From: JAGGVT01 sp965369605
Lineage (GTDB): Bacteria; JAJVIF01; JAGGVT01
DNA: 64,000 bases
Reading direction: 5' to 3'
Assembly: GCA_965369605.1 (NCBI GenBank)
Contig: CBDURE010000001.1
Span: 1 to 64,000, forward strand
In this document: piece by piece, positions 10,136 through 18,696 of the stretch
Layout: the number at the start of each line of letters is the position of its first letter
Position numbering within the stretch: position 1 is the stretch's first letter
Translations under genes and position numbers: made by a program
The notes under the pieces: model-generated
The model's database searches: none
Told to the model about the DNA's origin: nothing
The model's input: only the letters and a program-made list of their open reading frames with translations

Positions 10136-10387
10136 TTAGGTGTCAGCCATGGTGACAGCCACGTTGGGTATGTACTCACGCATGTCCTTGTAATATTCAT
10201 CACGCCCAAACTTATTTATTATTACATGAAGCGGAGCTTTACCTTTACGAAATCCCTCAACACTTGAGTTTTCAATCATGTTTTGATCGAATTCCGATTT
10301 AAGGTTGAGTGCATCTTCGTTTTCCAGTACGATGGACACTAGAAAACTGATCTCGGTTAATTGTTGTATGTTATGTGTTAATTTCAT
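10136..10387 (-). CDS. short trigger-factor-like ribosome-binding domain, C-terminally truncated
   Basis: The 83-residue ORF starts at the ATG at 10387; a GTG at 10408 is less likely. Its middle reads SVEGFRKGKAPLHVIINKFG. That contains the GFRKGKAP signature loop with which trigger factor contacts ribosomal protein L23, in the right place after two beta strands and a helix (FLVSIVLENEDALNLKSEF). Full trigger factor is about 430 residues, and here only the N-terminal domain is present. The frame ends inside a 17-bp repeat (10144-10160) that is also found at the start of the RHS gene. This looks like a truncated tig paralogue, or a small stand-alone L23-binding protein. Whether it is expressed is open; no clear RBS is visible. 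Confidence 0.6.
   Translation of the reverse strand: MKLTHNIQQLTEISFLVSIVLENEDALNLKSEFDQNMIENSSVEGFRKGKAPLHVIINKFGRDEYYKDMREYIPNVAVTMADT
10144..10160. repeat. 17-bp direct repeat, left copy, bounding the RHS block
   Basis: Reads CAGCCATGGTGACAGCC. The same sequence with one change is at 13700-13716. The left copy lies in the last codons of the trigger-factor-like ORF, and the right copy spans the start of the RHS ORF. A related GGTGTCAGCC also occurs at 10079-10088. The pair encloses about 3.5 kb. Confidence 0.7.
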
Positions 10388-10432
10388 CAATATTACAAAT
10401 AAATACACTCTGAATAGTCTTTATTAAATGTA

Positions 10433-11830
10433 TTAACCTAGAGAAACAATATACGATTCATTCATATTTTGATTTAGATTGTCATTGAATGTGCATACAA
10501 TTCTGCCATCAGGTGCGGGTAAAATCTGCCAGAAACATAATCGGGCATTGTCAGGAATAATTTCTAAGTCCTGAATATTTATTTCCCATATTGTAACACC
10601 ATCTTCACCTACCAAGGAAATACTATTTGAATGGCTATATAAAATCTTCCCATCCGAATATACTACTACCGCAGACATATACTGAAATTCTTCTATACTA
10701 TTTGACCATTGTGCGCTTCCATCTTTGTTGATAGCTTTAAAACTATAAAAGCAACTATTCACCGTTTTTGACTGTGAATTCTTCATTGTGGGATCATTTG
10801 TGGAATAGATTAAAACATCACCGCTACTGTTTACTCCAGCTACTCTTGTTTGTTTTAGTATTGAGTTTAATTCTGATTTTACGATTGAACCATCTTGGAT
10901 TTCAATTAACTCAAACTCATCATAGGTTGATATAGCGATTTGTCCGTTGGATGAAACAAGTACTTGAGTAAATAAATCTAACGAAAAAGTGCTATTGTTA
11001 ATGTTATATTCCCAAATTGGTTCTAAATATTCTGTATAGCATGTTAAGGTATCACTCTTTAATTGTATCCAACCACCTGAGTCAATCTCCATAGCTTTTA
11101 TAAAACTTGAGTTAGATATCCTTGGTTTCTTGTTATTGATCTTATTGACAAAATCATTTAAAGCCAACTGATTAAGTAGTGCTCCATCAGACATTGCATA
11201 AGTATTATATAGACTGGAACCTCCGTGACTTACTGGCATCATTATTCGATTGTTCGATATTCTCCATGCACCGGGTTCTGAATAAATTGCGGTGGCAGGT
11301 TCTGTTCTCCAGAGAGTATTTAGATCTAAATCAACACATTCCAAACTCACTAAGTGGTTTATACTTTCACGGAATTCATGGTTGATAAATATTATTACAT
11401 TTTTGGTTAATGCAATTGGAGGATACATCTGATAGCTAGGTTGTGATTTAGACAATAGTACTGAACCTTCTTTTGACAATTTAACAATATCAAATGGAGC
11501 TTTTAAATCAATTAATATTTTATCACTAATATTACTTTGAGTATATTTTAAAAACCATGTATGGCCGTTAGAATCAACAATAAGACCACTGTTTAGTTTT
11601 ATATTCTCCTTAACATACCATTCAACAGATGGTATGTTAGTAGGAGCTGTATAATCACATGCAATTGAATATGTTGACTTCAAGGGTTGATACTTCCAAG
11701 AATTATATAATAATTCTGAATTATTTAATGAGCGATGAAGAATACGACTAGGCAATATATCATCTCTTGGAATAGTGCAACTAGTAAATAGGAATATTAA
11801 TAGTAAAAGGATTAAGAATGAGTATCGCAT
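10433..11830 (-). CDS. AT-rich lipoprotein, PQQ/WD-like propeller, downstream of RHS
   Basis: The 465-residue lipoprotein has signal MRYSFLILLLLIFLF and lipobox FTSC (Cys18). The rest contains repeated short strands such as NGHTWFLKYTQS, NGQIAISTYDEF, SDGKILYSHSNS and GEDGVTIWEINI. This is a pattern like PQQ or WD-type beta-propellers ('D.G..W.'). It lies 25 bases downstream of the RHS gene on the same strand, with AGAGGTAG ahead of the ATG. Its base composition is clearly more AT-rich than the genes outside the block. In RHS loci the gene just downstream of the variable tip often encodes an immunity or accessory protein, and E. coli downstream ORFs often carry signal peptides. That role is an inference from position only. 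Confidence 0.75.
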   Translation of the reverse strand: MRYSFLILLLLIFLFTSCTIPRDDILPSRILHRSLNNSELLYNSWKYQPLKSTYSIACDYTAPTNIPSVEWYVKENIKLNSGLIVDSNGHTWFLKYTQSNISDKILIDLKAPFDIVKLSKEGSVLLSKSQPSYQMYPPIALTKNVIIFINHEFRESINHLVSLECVDLDLNTLWRTEPATAIYSEPGAWRISNNRIMMPVSHGGSSLYNTYAMSDGALLNQLALNDFVNKINNKKPRISNSSFIKAMEIDSGGWIQLKSDTLTCYTEYLEPIWEYNINNSTFSLDLFTQVLVSSNGQIAISTYDEFELIEIQDGSIVKSELNSILKQTRVAGVNSSGDVLIYSTNDPTMKNSQSKTVNSCFYSFKAINKDGSAQWSNSIEEFQYMSAVVVYSDGKILYSHSNSISLVGEDGVTIWEINIQDLEIIPDNARLCFWQILPAPDGRIVCTFNDNLNQNMNESYIVSLG

Positions 11831-11855
11831 TTCAATCTACCTCTGGAAAATTCTA

Positions 11856-13706
11856 TTATATATAAATCGAATAAGGTTCACTCAATCCGACAAAAAGATC
11901 GGGTCTTGCTTCATAACATTCCTTCGTAATTCCAGCACAATAACCAGGGAGACCATAAAATAAAAGATTAATATCAGAACAACTTTCTGGTACAAACATT
12001 AAACTCCTAAAAGAAGGCGAACATGAGCTTATTTTACGACCCAAACAACCAATACATGCTTCAACGGTGCATGTACAAATCATTCCACAATTCGGGCAAT
12101 TAGCATCAAAAGAGTCATTCCTAATATCAGCAAAGAAAACGCAATGAGGAGCCTCTCTAACTAAACAAGCACAATACTTCTCACTAGCGCAAGACCTACA
12201 GTTGTCATAATTATCTTCTATTTTACCTACATTACATTGATATGCCGCCAAAAGCTGGTGAGACAAGCCGGGTAGTGGAAGAGGAGTTCCCGCAAGACAT
12301 CCAACATAAAAATCATAAGCAGCATCTAAACACTTTCTAAGTTTGAGGCCTGGCCAGCGGAAAAATTTATGTACGCATTCTTCTTGATCCGATATCCACA
12401 GCTTATAACACCACAAGGGATCTCTACCCCATCTCGCATCAAGAGCGAGTGAAATACGCTTTATCTCATTGTTGCATTGTTCCATCTTTTCTTCCAACAG
12501 CAGTTTAACATTTAAACATTCCAATACATCACTGAGCCATATAAGTGCGCATTCAGCTCTTATTAAAAACATGTTATATTCGCTACAATCCAATCCAGTT
12601 CTATCAGTTGAAATAGTTGGCTTATTATTTGCATATCTATAGGGATTTAATCCAGCTGGATTTTCGCTAAGTTGACTAATGTAATTCTGGCTGGCTGAGA
12701 CCATCAGCGGTTCCCTCTGCAGGAAGATACCGAGGAATGGGAGGTAGTGGCGATGGTCGGTGTGATAGAGAGCCTGGTTGTCGTTGGTGGAACCGGAGTC
12801 ACAATAGTCCTCTACACGAGTTGAGATATATCGCATGAAGTGCGCCCCGTTGGAATGTGCGTCGTCGAAATCAAGCCATGCGCCGTAACCGTCGGTGTTG
12901 TACCGCTCAGTCGTGACAGTGTATGCACCGCCGGAATACGTCACATTCACAATCGCCCGGACACTCCCCTGCGCGTCCTTCACCAGATAGCCCTCCTCAT
13001 CGGGATCGGAATTGAAATCGATATCCTTCAGGTATCCGGTCTCACCGACATAGAGATCGTACGCGATGTCGCGCGAAACAACAACTCCCTCCCTGGTCTC
13101 ATCCCAAATCTGCATCAACGTCCTGCCGTCATGATAGAAAACCTGCGTGTAAGATGTTTCACCCACCGTCCAGGTCTTTTCCCGAATTCGCCCAAGCGCA
13201 TCCCACTTCAGAGTGCGAGTGTCACCAGAATTGATTTGGTAAGTACTCAGGCGGTTCTTTCTGTCGTATGTGAAATCCATTTGCAAAAGGTCGAACTGAC
13301 TGGGGCCACTGGTAACAGTAACCGCAGGCAACTGAGTCATATTACCGTTAGCATCATACGTTGGCACAAGATTGCTGCTCGCACTACCACCACCTGAGAC
13401 CGCATTGTCCCAATCGGTAATGTGCGCACCTTTGGAATATGTGATTGTGTATTCGATCGAGTCATCACCCTCCAGAATCTTCTTTTTGGTCATGTTTCCG
13501 TTTATATCGTAGGTGTACTCCCGTGCACGGTAAACATCCATTCTCTCGGTAGTAGAATTATACTTGAGATATCTTTCCTCCACCAGCCTGTCGCGGTAAT
13601 CGTATTCGTAAATGGCGTTATACTGAGGCCAGGTGTCTTCGCGTGTATTCCACACAGTCTGACGGACTCTGCGTCCCTTTTTGTCATATTTATACTCAAC
13701 AGCCAC
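11856..13706 (-). CDS. 5'-truncated RHS-repeat protein with cysteine-rich C-terminal tip
   Basis: The frame opens at a GTG with no RBS and an in-frame stop four codons upstream, directly in the middle of YD repeats (VEYKYDKKGRRV, YEYDYRDRLVEE, REYTYDINGNMTK). RHS proteins are normally over 1000 residues, so the N-terminal part is missing. Residues 1-370 hold YD repeats and the RHS core (KDAQGSVRAIV, NPYRYANNKP). Residues about 371-616 form an unrecognised tip with about 24 cysteines, including CPNCGMICTC and RSCASEKYCAC. Composition changes from GC-rich core to AT-rich tip near 12660, as in classic Rhs elements. It could be an orphan cassette or pseudogene that supplies alternative tips by recombination, or the C-terminal fragment could still be made. 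No toxin family is recognised. Confidence 0.8.
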   Translation of the reverse strand: MAVEYKYDKKGRRVRQTVWNTREDTWPQYNAIYEYDYRDRLVEERYLKYNSTTERMDVYRAREYTYDINGNMTKKKILEGDDSIEYTITYSKGAHITDWDNAVSGGGSASSNLVPTYDANGNMTQLPAVTVTSGPSQFDLLQMDFTYDRKNRLSTYQINSGDTRTLKWDALGRIREKTWTVGETSYTQVFYHDGRTLMQIWDETREGVVVSRDIAYDLYVGETGYLKDIDFNSDPDEEGYLVKDAQGSVRAIVNVTYSGGAYTVTTERYNTDGYGAWLDFDDAHSNGAHFMRYISTRVEDYCDSGSTNDNQALYHTDHRHYLPFLGIFLQREPLMVSASQNYISQLSENPAGLNPYRYANNKPTISTDRTGLDCSEYNMFLIRAECALIWLSDVLECLNVKLLLEEKMEQCNNEIKRISLALDARWGRDPLWCYKLWISDQEECVHKFFRWPGLKLRKCLDAAYDFYVGCLAGTPLPLPGLSHQLLAAYQCNVGKIEDNYDNCRSCASEKYCACLVREAPHCVFFADIRNDSFDANCPNCGMICTCTVEACIGCLGRKISSCSPSFRSLMFVPESCSDINLLFYGLPGYCAGITKECYEARPDLFVGLSEPYSIYI

Positions 13707-13716
13707 GGTGACAGCC
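13700..13716. repeat. 17-bp direct repeat, right copy, bounding the RHS block
   Basis: Reads CAGCCACGGTGACAGCC and matches 10144-10160 at 16 of 17 positions. The RHS open frame starts inside it, which suggests that recombination at this sequence removed the 5' part of the RHS gene. Confidence 0.7.
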
Positions 13717-13788
13717 TATATCAAGTTCTATATTATGCATAATAGAGTGTAAACGCTTATAGAGTTGTCTGCGGAACGGAATTTTCCC

Positions 13789-14994
13789 CTATTCCTTAAA
13801 TAGATTCTCCCGCTTCACAGTAATCCTGACTTTATTCCCATATCTGTCAAATACAAATGAAATCTCACTGCCAACCTCACCCATTACCATTTCAGATATT
13901 TCGAGTGCATCAAAGCCGGTAACATCGATTCCGTCAATCGTGAGTATTTTGTCTCCAACCTGAATGTCGGCATCCATCGCGGGTGTGTCGGGGAGAACAT
14001 GATCGACAAAGGGAGCGTTGTCCTCGTACGCCACCATGAATCCGACTGAATCGAACAAGTGAGGCCATCTGTCCCTGAAATGTTCGTACGGTTCGAGTAT
14101 CAGGCGCTGGTTCGGGTAATCGAAAGTAACACGAAAATATCGCAGGAATGTCCAGCCGATAACGCCATGCACAGGCTTTCCGGCGATAAGGTTAAGCCCC
14201 ATTCCCAATATGCCGGCATCAATAACGGCTGTGACCATCGATTCAATGCCTGCGTCGCCGATATGGAATTTCGGCATGAGGAAAATATCAGCCTTTAATT
14301 TACCAAGAAAAGTCGCTTCCTCCCATCCGGCTGAGCATGCCCAATTTTCATAGTTAGGAAATTTATTCGCCAGTCGATGCTTGAAGTAAACCGTGCTTGT
14401 CGCGCCAGTATCAACAAGGAAAGCAAACTGCTCATCCGAGTCCATGGGACGGGCATAGAGGAACACCATTTTATTCAGAACGTGAATTGGCGTTGCTATC
14501 GCGTCAGAGCGTAAAACAGGCGGTTCATCTGATAGCGTGAAGTAACTCTCCTGGTAATCAACTGTCAGATAGTATTTCTGCAGAAAATCACCTCCGAGAA
14601 TCGCCATCAGCTCGAATCCGAGATGCCTGTCAACGATTGACAGGTCGAAACCGGTAACAAGGACATCATCGAAATACCACTCGCCGAATCCAAATTCCTC
14701 AACTTCGTATTGGTCTATCATACCGGCTCCAAGCAAAGCCAGCGGACTCTTTTTCTTCTCAAGCCCGATTCTTTCAGCTACTTTTGTGTTGATAATGGAT
14801 GTGTCCGCGCCGGTGTCCAGAAGGAATATGCCCTCCACTCCGTTTATTTCACCCTCGAACAGGATTATTCCAATGAAATTCGTGAAATCAACCCGGTTGA
14901 CATCCGCGCTTGCGAGTGTCGGGCAAAAAGCAATCGAAGCGATTACAAACAGCAGTATGAAAAGTAGATTTTTAGTTTTGTTCATGTTAACCAT
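13789..14994 (-). CDS. exported retropepsin-like aspartic protease with PDZ domain
   Basis: The 401-residue product has a signal peptide (residues 1-30, ending ASA). Two aspartic protease motifs are visible, DTGADTS at Asp60 and DTGATST at Asp195. The protein therefore carries both halves of a pepsin-type active site in one chain, as in bacterial retropepsin-like families. A PDZ domain occupies about 318-398 (VLPDTPAMDADIQVGDKILTIDGIDV), suited to binding a substrate C-terminus. The usual order in this family is the same: protease, then PDZ. It is predicted to act in the periplasm. The start could also be the ATG at 14985. It is divergent from the methyltransferase gene at 15144, with about 150 bases between them. 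Substrate unknown. Confidence 0.85.
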   Translation of the reverse strand: MVNMNKTKNLLFILLFVIASIAFCPTLASADVNRVDFTNFIGIILFEGEINGVEGIFLLDTGADTSIINTKVAERIGLEKKKSPLALLGAGMIDQYEVEEFGFGEWYFDDVLVTGFDLSIVDRHLGFELMAILGGDFLQKYYLTVDYQESYFTLSDEPPVLRSDAIATPIHVLNKMVFLYARPMDSDEQFAFLVDTGATSTVYFKHRLANKFPNYENWACSAGWEEATFLGKLKADIFLMPKFHIGDAGIESMVTAVIDAGILGMGLNLIAGKPVHGVIGWTFLRYFRVTFDYPNQRLILEPYEHFRDRWPHLFDSVGFMVAYEDNAPFVDHVLPDTPAMDADIQVGDKILTIDGIDVTGFDALEISEMVMGEVGSEISFVFDRYGNKVRITVKRENLFKE

Positions 14995-15143
14995 CCGTAT
15001 AATTCCAGAATTAGTTATGCAATCAGATTTAATCGCACATTGTATAGGAGCGCTTTACAAAAGTAAAATCTCAGATTCTGTAGTATTCACTACAAGCAAA
15101 CTTTCAAGGTCATGTATAATATCGCCATTGCCGGAGGTAAATC

Positions 15144-16187
15144 ATCAATATCGATTTCCTAAATAACGAAGACACAACGCGGTTTCGCAATCTTGATGAA
15201 ATCTTCCTTAAACCGCGCGATGAATTACAGCGCGAATTCTCCGATTATTTCGTCAAATATCACGCGAGGTTAATTCGTGAAAGCGGATATTTATCCTGCG
15301 TTCTCAATTATGTCCGATGGTTTTCCGACCTGCTTGAGGTTTCTGATAAGGAGATTCTGGATATCGGCTGCGGCTTTGGCGTTTATACACTGATGTTCGC
15401 TTTCTTCGGCGCGAGGCGGGTTTACGGCGCTGACCACAATCAGGAAAAAATTGCTCTGTTCGAAAAATTGCTTGCGCAAATTCAACCTGAAATAAAAAAC
15501 GTATCTCCATCTTTGCAGGATGGACTCACACTAAATTACGAAAGCGGCAAATTCACGGCGATTTTTGTCAAGGATGTCATTTCACACGTGCGTGAACTCG
15601 GGGGATTTCTGGATGAGATGTCGAGGCTTCTCGCACCCGGCGGTTTGATTCTGATCACGGATGAAAACAACGCGCTTGAATTCGCGGGAAAGAGAGAACG
15701 CCGCGAAAAATGGCTCGCATGGGAGGATAGGGGAGTTAAAAAAGAGGACCTTAGAAAAGGCGAACCTCATCAAACCTACTTTGAAATGAGAAGAGAGGAT
15801 ATCGCGAATCACATTTCAAACCTGGATTTACCATCCAGCGATATCGACCGTGATAATCTGCTCGATAAATTAGCGTCAATGACAAAGGGCCTATGGGGAG
15901 ATGAAATTGCTCAGGGCGTGAATCAGATTCTTGAATCGGGTGAATTGAAAATCAAACCGGAATTTTTATATCGGCATCCACGAACAGGCGAATTCATGGA
16001 GCGTGAGTTTAATCCGTTCAAACTAGCGACCGTGATGGGCAATCACGGCATTAATGCCAGAGTTGTTCCGGCTCGATTTTTCACCCAAAAGCCAATGCTT
16101 AATTTCGCGGGGAAAGTGATTAGCGCGATGCATCCGCTTTCGATCTACATCCAGCCGAATTTTTATATCCTTGGTGAAAAACAGTAA
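15144..16187 (+). CDS. class I SAM-dependent methyltransferase, apparent AUC start
   Basis: The motif I of a Rossmann methyltransferase, LDIGCGFG (residues 72-79), lies upstream of the first ATG (15393), so the gene must start earlier. The frame is open back to a TAA at 15138-15140, and no ATG, GTG or TTG occurs between that stop and 15393. A perfect GGAGG at 15133-15137 sits six bases before an ATC at 15144; a second ATC is at 15141. AUC is a rare but real initiator codon, so I place the start there, giving 347 residues; loss of an ATG through mutation or assembly error is the alternative. Other motifs: GADHNQEK (motif II acidic residue), FVKDVISHV (motif IV region) and LAPGGLILITDE (motif V/VI). 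The acceptor is unknown. The gene is probably monocistronic. Confidence 0.75.
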   Translation: MNIDFLNNEDTTRFRNLDEIFLKPRDELQREFSDYFVKYHARLIRESGYLSCVLNYVRWFSDLLEVSDKEILDIGCGFGVYTLMFAFFGARRVYGADHNQEKIALFEKLLAQIQPEIKNVSPSLQDGLTLNYESGKFTAIFVKDVISHVRELGGFLDEMSRLLAPGGLILITDENNALEFAGKRERREKWLAWEDRGVKKEDLRKGEPHQTYFEMRREDIANHISNLDLPSSDIDRDNLLDKLASMTKGLWGDEIAQGVNQILESGELKIKPEFLYRHPRTGEFMEREFNPFKLATVMGNHGINARVVPARFFTQKPMLNFAGKVISAMHPLSIYIQPNFYILGEKQ

Positions 16188-16293
16188 TAGCCATGCGTAA
16201 GAGTGCCGCTTGGAATTTGTCTCAGAACCTCCAAACAGAAAGATAAACATAATTCGAGCGTAAGCGGCAGTTAAGAAACTATAGGTTTTAAAT

Positions 16294-16406
16294 GTAACCC
16301 GGCATCCCTTTGCCGGGGAAACAGGTGGCTATCTCACGCAAAGCCGCGGTGAAGGGACACCGGGTTACAATTTGTTCTGTCATTCTTCGCTTCGCTCAGA
16401 ATGACA
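16294..16406. repeat. intergenic inverted-repeat elements
   Basis: Two elements lie in the 312-base gap between the methyltransferase and the next convergent gene. The arms 16294-16309 and 16354-16369 are inverted copies (TGTAACCCGG with its complement, 14 of 16 matching) around a further GCCGGGG stem. Just after this, 16378-16406 is a palindrome (TGTCATTCT, loop, AGAATGACA). Both resemble genome-wide REP-like sequences seen elsewhere in the window, and they may act as a bidirectional terminator between these genes. Confidence 0.7.
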
Positions 16407-16499
16407 TTGTTTTGCACATAATTCTATGTTTTGAGACAGCTTATGAAACACGTTCCAAGGTTCGCCCCCCACGATACTTCCATCTACATAATCGACTTT

Positions 16500-17087
16500 T
16501 TACAAAGTCGGCGGATTGCCCTCAACGAAATTCACAGGCGCTTTGAATATGAATTTCTCCGCAAGGCCGATATGCACATTGCGTGACAACGTTGATGTAA
16601 ACTCACCCTCAACTGATTCACCCGCTGTCTGCGACATGTTAACAATTGAAATATCGATTGAGTCACCAACGAAAACATCTCTGTCATCGTTAACATCCAT
16701 CCATGTCATAAATACGCTAGATGCGAGGTCTTGGGCGATATTGTATTGCCCTCCCGCGCTGGCCTGATAGATATCACTGATTTTCAGCGCGACATACGGT
16801 TTGAAATCCGTTGTGACAATGTCGTTCAAATCAATCGATTTAGGAACGAAATAAATCCAGATTGAATTGTCAAGCGGAGTGCCTGCGGTGTCAGTGTAGA
16901 CAACAGCGTAAATGTCTCGAATAGCAAGGTCAACGGTAATGCCGTCAACTTCGGTGTTGGCGTAGTAGATTGGGTCGATTATGAATCCGGGATAACCAAA
17001 ATATCCCCCGCCACCATCGCCGGTGCAGCCGTAAAGCGACATCAGAAGGATAACGATTATGAAGGCATAGGTAATCTTTTTCATCAT
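16500..17087 (-). CDS. lipoprotein, function unknown
   Basis: The 195-residue product has a lipoprotein signal with LYGC (Cys21) followed by a Gly-rich linker. The body contains DGITVDLAIRDIYAVVY and WIYFVPKSIDLNDIV. It also has a DVNDDRDVFVGDSIDI stretch, which is Asp-rich and could be a calcium-binding loop. The C-terminus ends shortly before the repeat elements at 16294-16406. It lies about 100 bases downstream of the exported protein gene at 17192 on the same strand and may be co-transcribed with it. No family is recognised. Confidence 0.75.
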   Translation of the reverse strand: MMKKITYAFIIVILLMSLYGCTGDGGGGYFGYPGFIIDPIYYANTEVDGITVDLAIRDIYAVVYTDTAGTPLDNSIWIYFVPKSIDLNDIVTTDFKPYVALKISDIYQASAGGQYNIAQDLASSVFMTWMDVNDDRDVFVGDSIDISIVNMSQTAGESVEGEFTSTLSRNVHIGLAEKFIFKAPVNFVEGNPPTL

Positions 17088-17191
17088 GAAGCACCATCCG
17101 TGAAGTTATGAGTTTTCCATGACATTTTAAGTTTAATAAAATAAGATTGCAAATTAATTTGGTGGATATTAAAGATTGTTTCAGCGGGGAT

Positions 17192-18400
17192 TTAGCCATC
17201 AACCTCAATATAGTAATTATCGAAACTGGCCCATGAACCGGCGCAGACATACAGGCCGGCGAATCCTGAACTGAGGTCATTCTTCACTTTTAAATTTTTC
17301 ACTTTCTTATCATTCACATACAGCCTGAAATCATTGCCTTTTACCTGAATCTCAATCCGATTTTCCTGGTATGGTTTCATGTTTGAGATGTAGATTTTTT
17401 CCACCAGCGTTTCAAATCCGCCCTTGTAACGGTAAAGAGCGTAAAAGCCTTCGGGAGATAAATCAAACAGGTAAAATCCTTCTTCCGACCCTCTGAATAC
17501 GAGTCCGTTGCCCGTCATCGGATGTCCGCCCTCGAATCGGATATCAACACCCATTTTGAAATCGTAAATATCGAGATCAATGTCCGGCACGTAAACATCG
17601 ATATTCTTATCCCGGTTGTCCACATGATAACGCCCGTTCTCGTAATACTGCCGACGGCTGCCGTAATCATCGCTTGTTTCACCGGCGGGGAATCTTGCGG
17701 GATACTCGAAATCATCAAAGATAATTGATTCGCTGCCGTCCGCGTTTTCAACATTCGTCATCATATTGGGGTCGCTATCATACAGGTACAATTCTGAATT
17801 ATTCGTGGTGTTTGTCGGAGTGCCGTAGTACCAGTGATTCTTCACCGCGAGAAATGAAATCCTGTGCGATTTGCTGTCGAATTTGATAGTTTTTACAATT
17901 CCGAAAATTTCATCCTGGCCATCTTCATCATAGCTATAGAAAATAGCTTTGAGGAAATGGTCGCCGACTCTTGAAAATAAGAGGGTTAATTTAGGGAATT
18001 CGTGCTCAGGATTTGAGGACATGGATAAACTGGCGCAAGTGCAGTCAAGATCGCCGATTTTTTCCTCTTTCAATTCGATATCCTCGGACATGGATATTTC
18101 AAAGAGCGTTTCATTGGCAAACTCGATTAGAGAAAGTCCCTTTACCGGGAAGAAACTTAAAAATAATTCAGCAGTGTCGCTGTGGATTGATTTGATTTCA
18201 ATCATGTAGTCACCGCGCTCAGATATTTCACCATTGTCTGTAACTACCCATCCATCGGGAACATCAAGAGTAAATCCGAAGATTCGCTGATGGTACACAT
18301 TGTCGCTGATATCGTAGATTGCCTCAGCAGACCATGCCCACATGCCAATGCAGATGGCGATAAGAAGAGTGAAATATGCAATCGCGTAAGTGAAGCGCAT
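17192..18400 (-). CDS. exported protein with C-terminal LamG/DUF1080-like jelly-roll domain
   Basis: The 402-residue product has an N-terminal hydrophobic signal (residues 1-27). The first half (about 30-185) contains GFTLDVPDGWVVTDNGE and ELFLSFFPVKGLSLIEF. This is like PsbP/MOG1-type domains, which often begin 'F.ldvP.gW'. The second half (about 230-400) has IIFDDFEYPARF, GNGLVFRGSEEGFYLFDLSPEGFY, NRIEIQVKGNDFRLYVNDKKV and FAGLYVCAGSWASFDNYYIEV. This is the typical order of a LamG or 3-keto-disaccharide-hydrolase-like (DUF1080) concanavalin fold. It could bind carbohydrate at the cell surface. Catalytic residues are not evident, and substrate binding is inferred from the fold only. Confidence 0.75.
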   Translation of the reverse strand: MRFTYAIAYFTLLIAICIGMWAWSAEAIYDISDNVYHQRIFGFTLDVPDGWVVTDNGEISERGDYMIEIKSIHSDTAELFLSFFPVKGLSLIEFANETLFEISMSEDIELKEEKIGDLDCTCASLSMSSNPEHEFPKLTLLFSRVGDHFLKAIFYSYDEDGQDEIFGIVKTIKFDSKSHRISFLAVKNHWYYGTPTNTTNNSELYLYDSDPNMMTNVENADGSESIIFDDFEYPARFPAGETSDDYGSRRQYYENGRYHVDNRDKNIDVYVPDIDLDIYDFKMGVDIRFEGGHPMTGNGLVFRGSEEGFYLFDLSPEGFYALYRYKGGFETLVEKIYISNMKPYQENRIEIQVKGNDFRLYVNDKKVKNLKVKNDLSSGFAGLYVCAGSWASFDNYYIEVDG

Positions 18401-18696
18401 ATGTAATAAAATCGCATTTTGGGAGCTGATGGTTATTCATTAATCTTAACGTTTAAGTGGATTTTGGTTGATTTCATACCACTAATAATGCTATAAATAT
18501 ACTTAACTTAAAAGAGTCTGGGGAGTTTCATTAGTATTGAATCAATTTTAAGGGAAAAGTTTTCCTCAGAGAGGGAGTTATATCCTCTCAAAAGATTTAC
18601 TACCGGGATAATGAAGTTCGGTAATAGTAGTATATCCATAATATTAGGCCTAAGTAATGAAATTTAAAGCTATCTATCAACTCTTGGAGGTTAGTC

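Noticed and set aside
12840..13397. Plus-strand ORF of 185 codons
   Set aside because: It is fully antisense to the RHS core, which has clear YD repeats; it has no RBS and no recognisable domain.
18540..18696. Structured leader or riboswitch before the PKD lipoprotein gene
   Set aside because: Only a short GAGAGG/CCTCTC hairpin is seen and no known class matches, so it was left unannotated.
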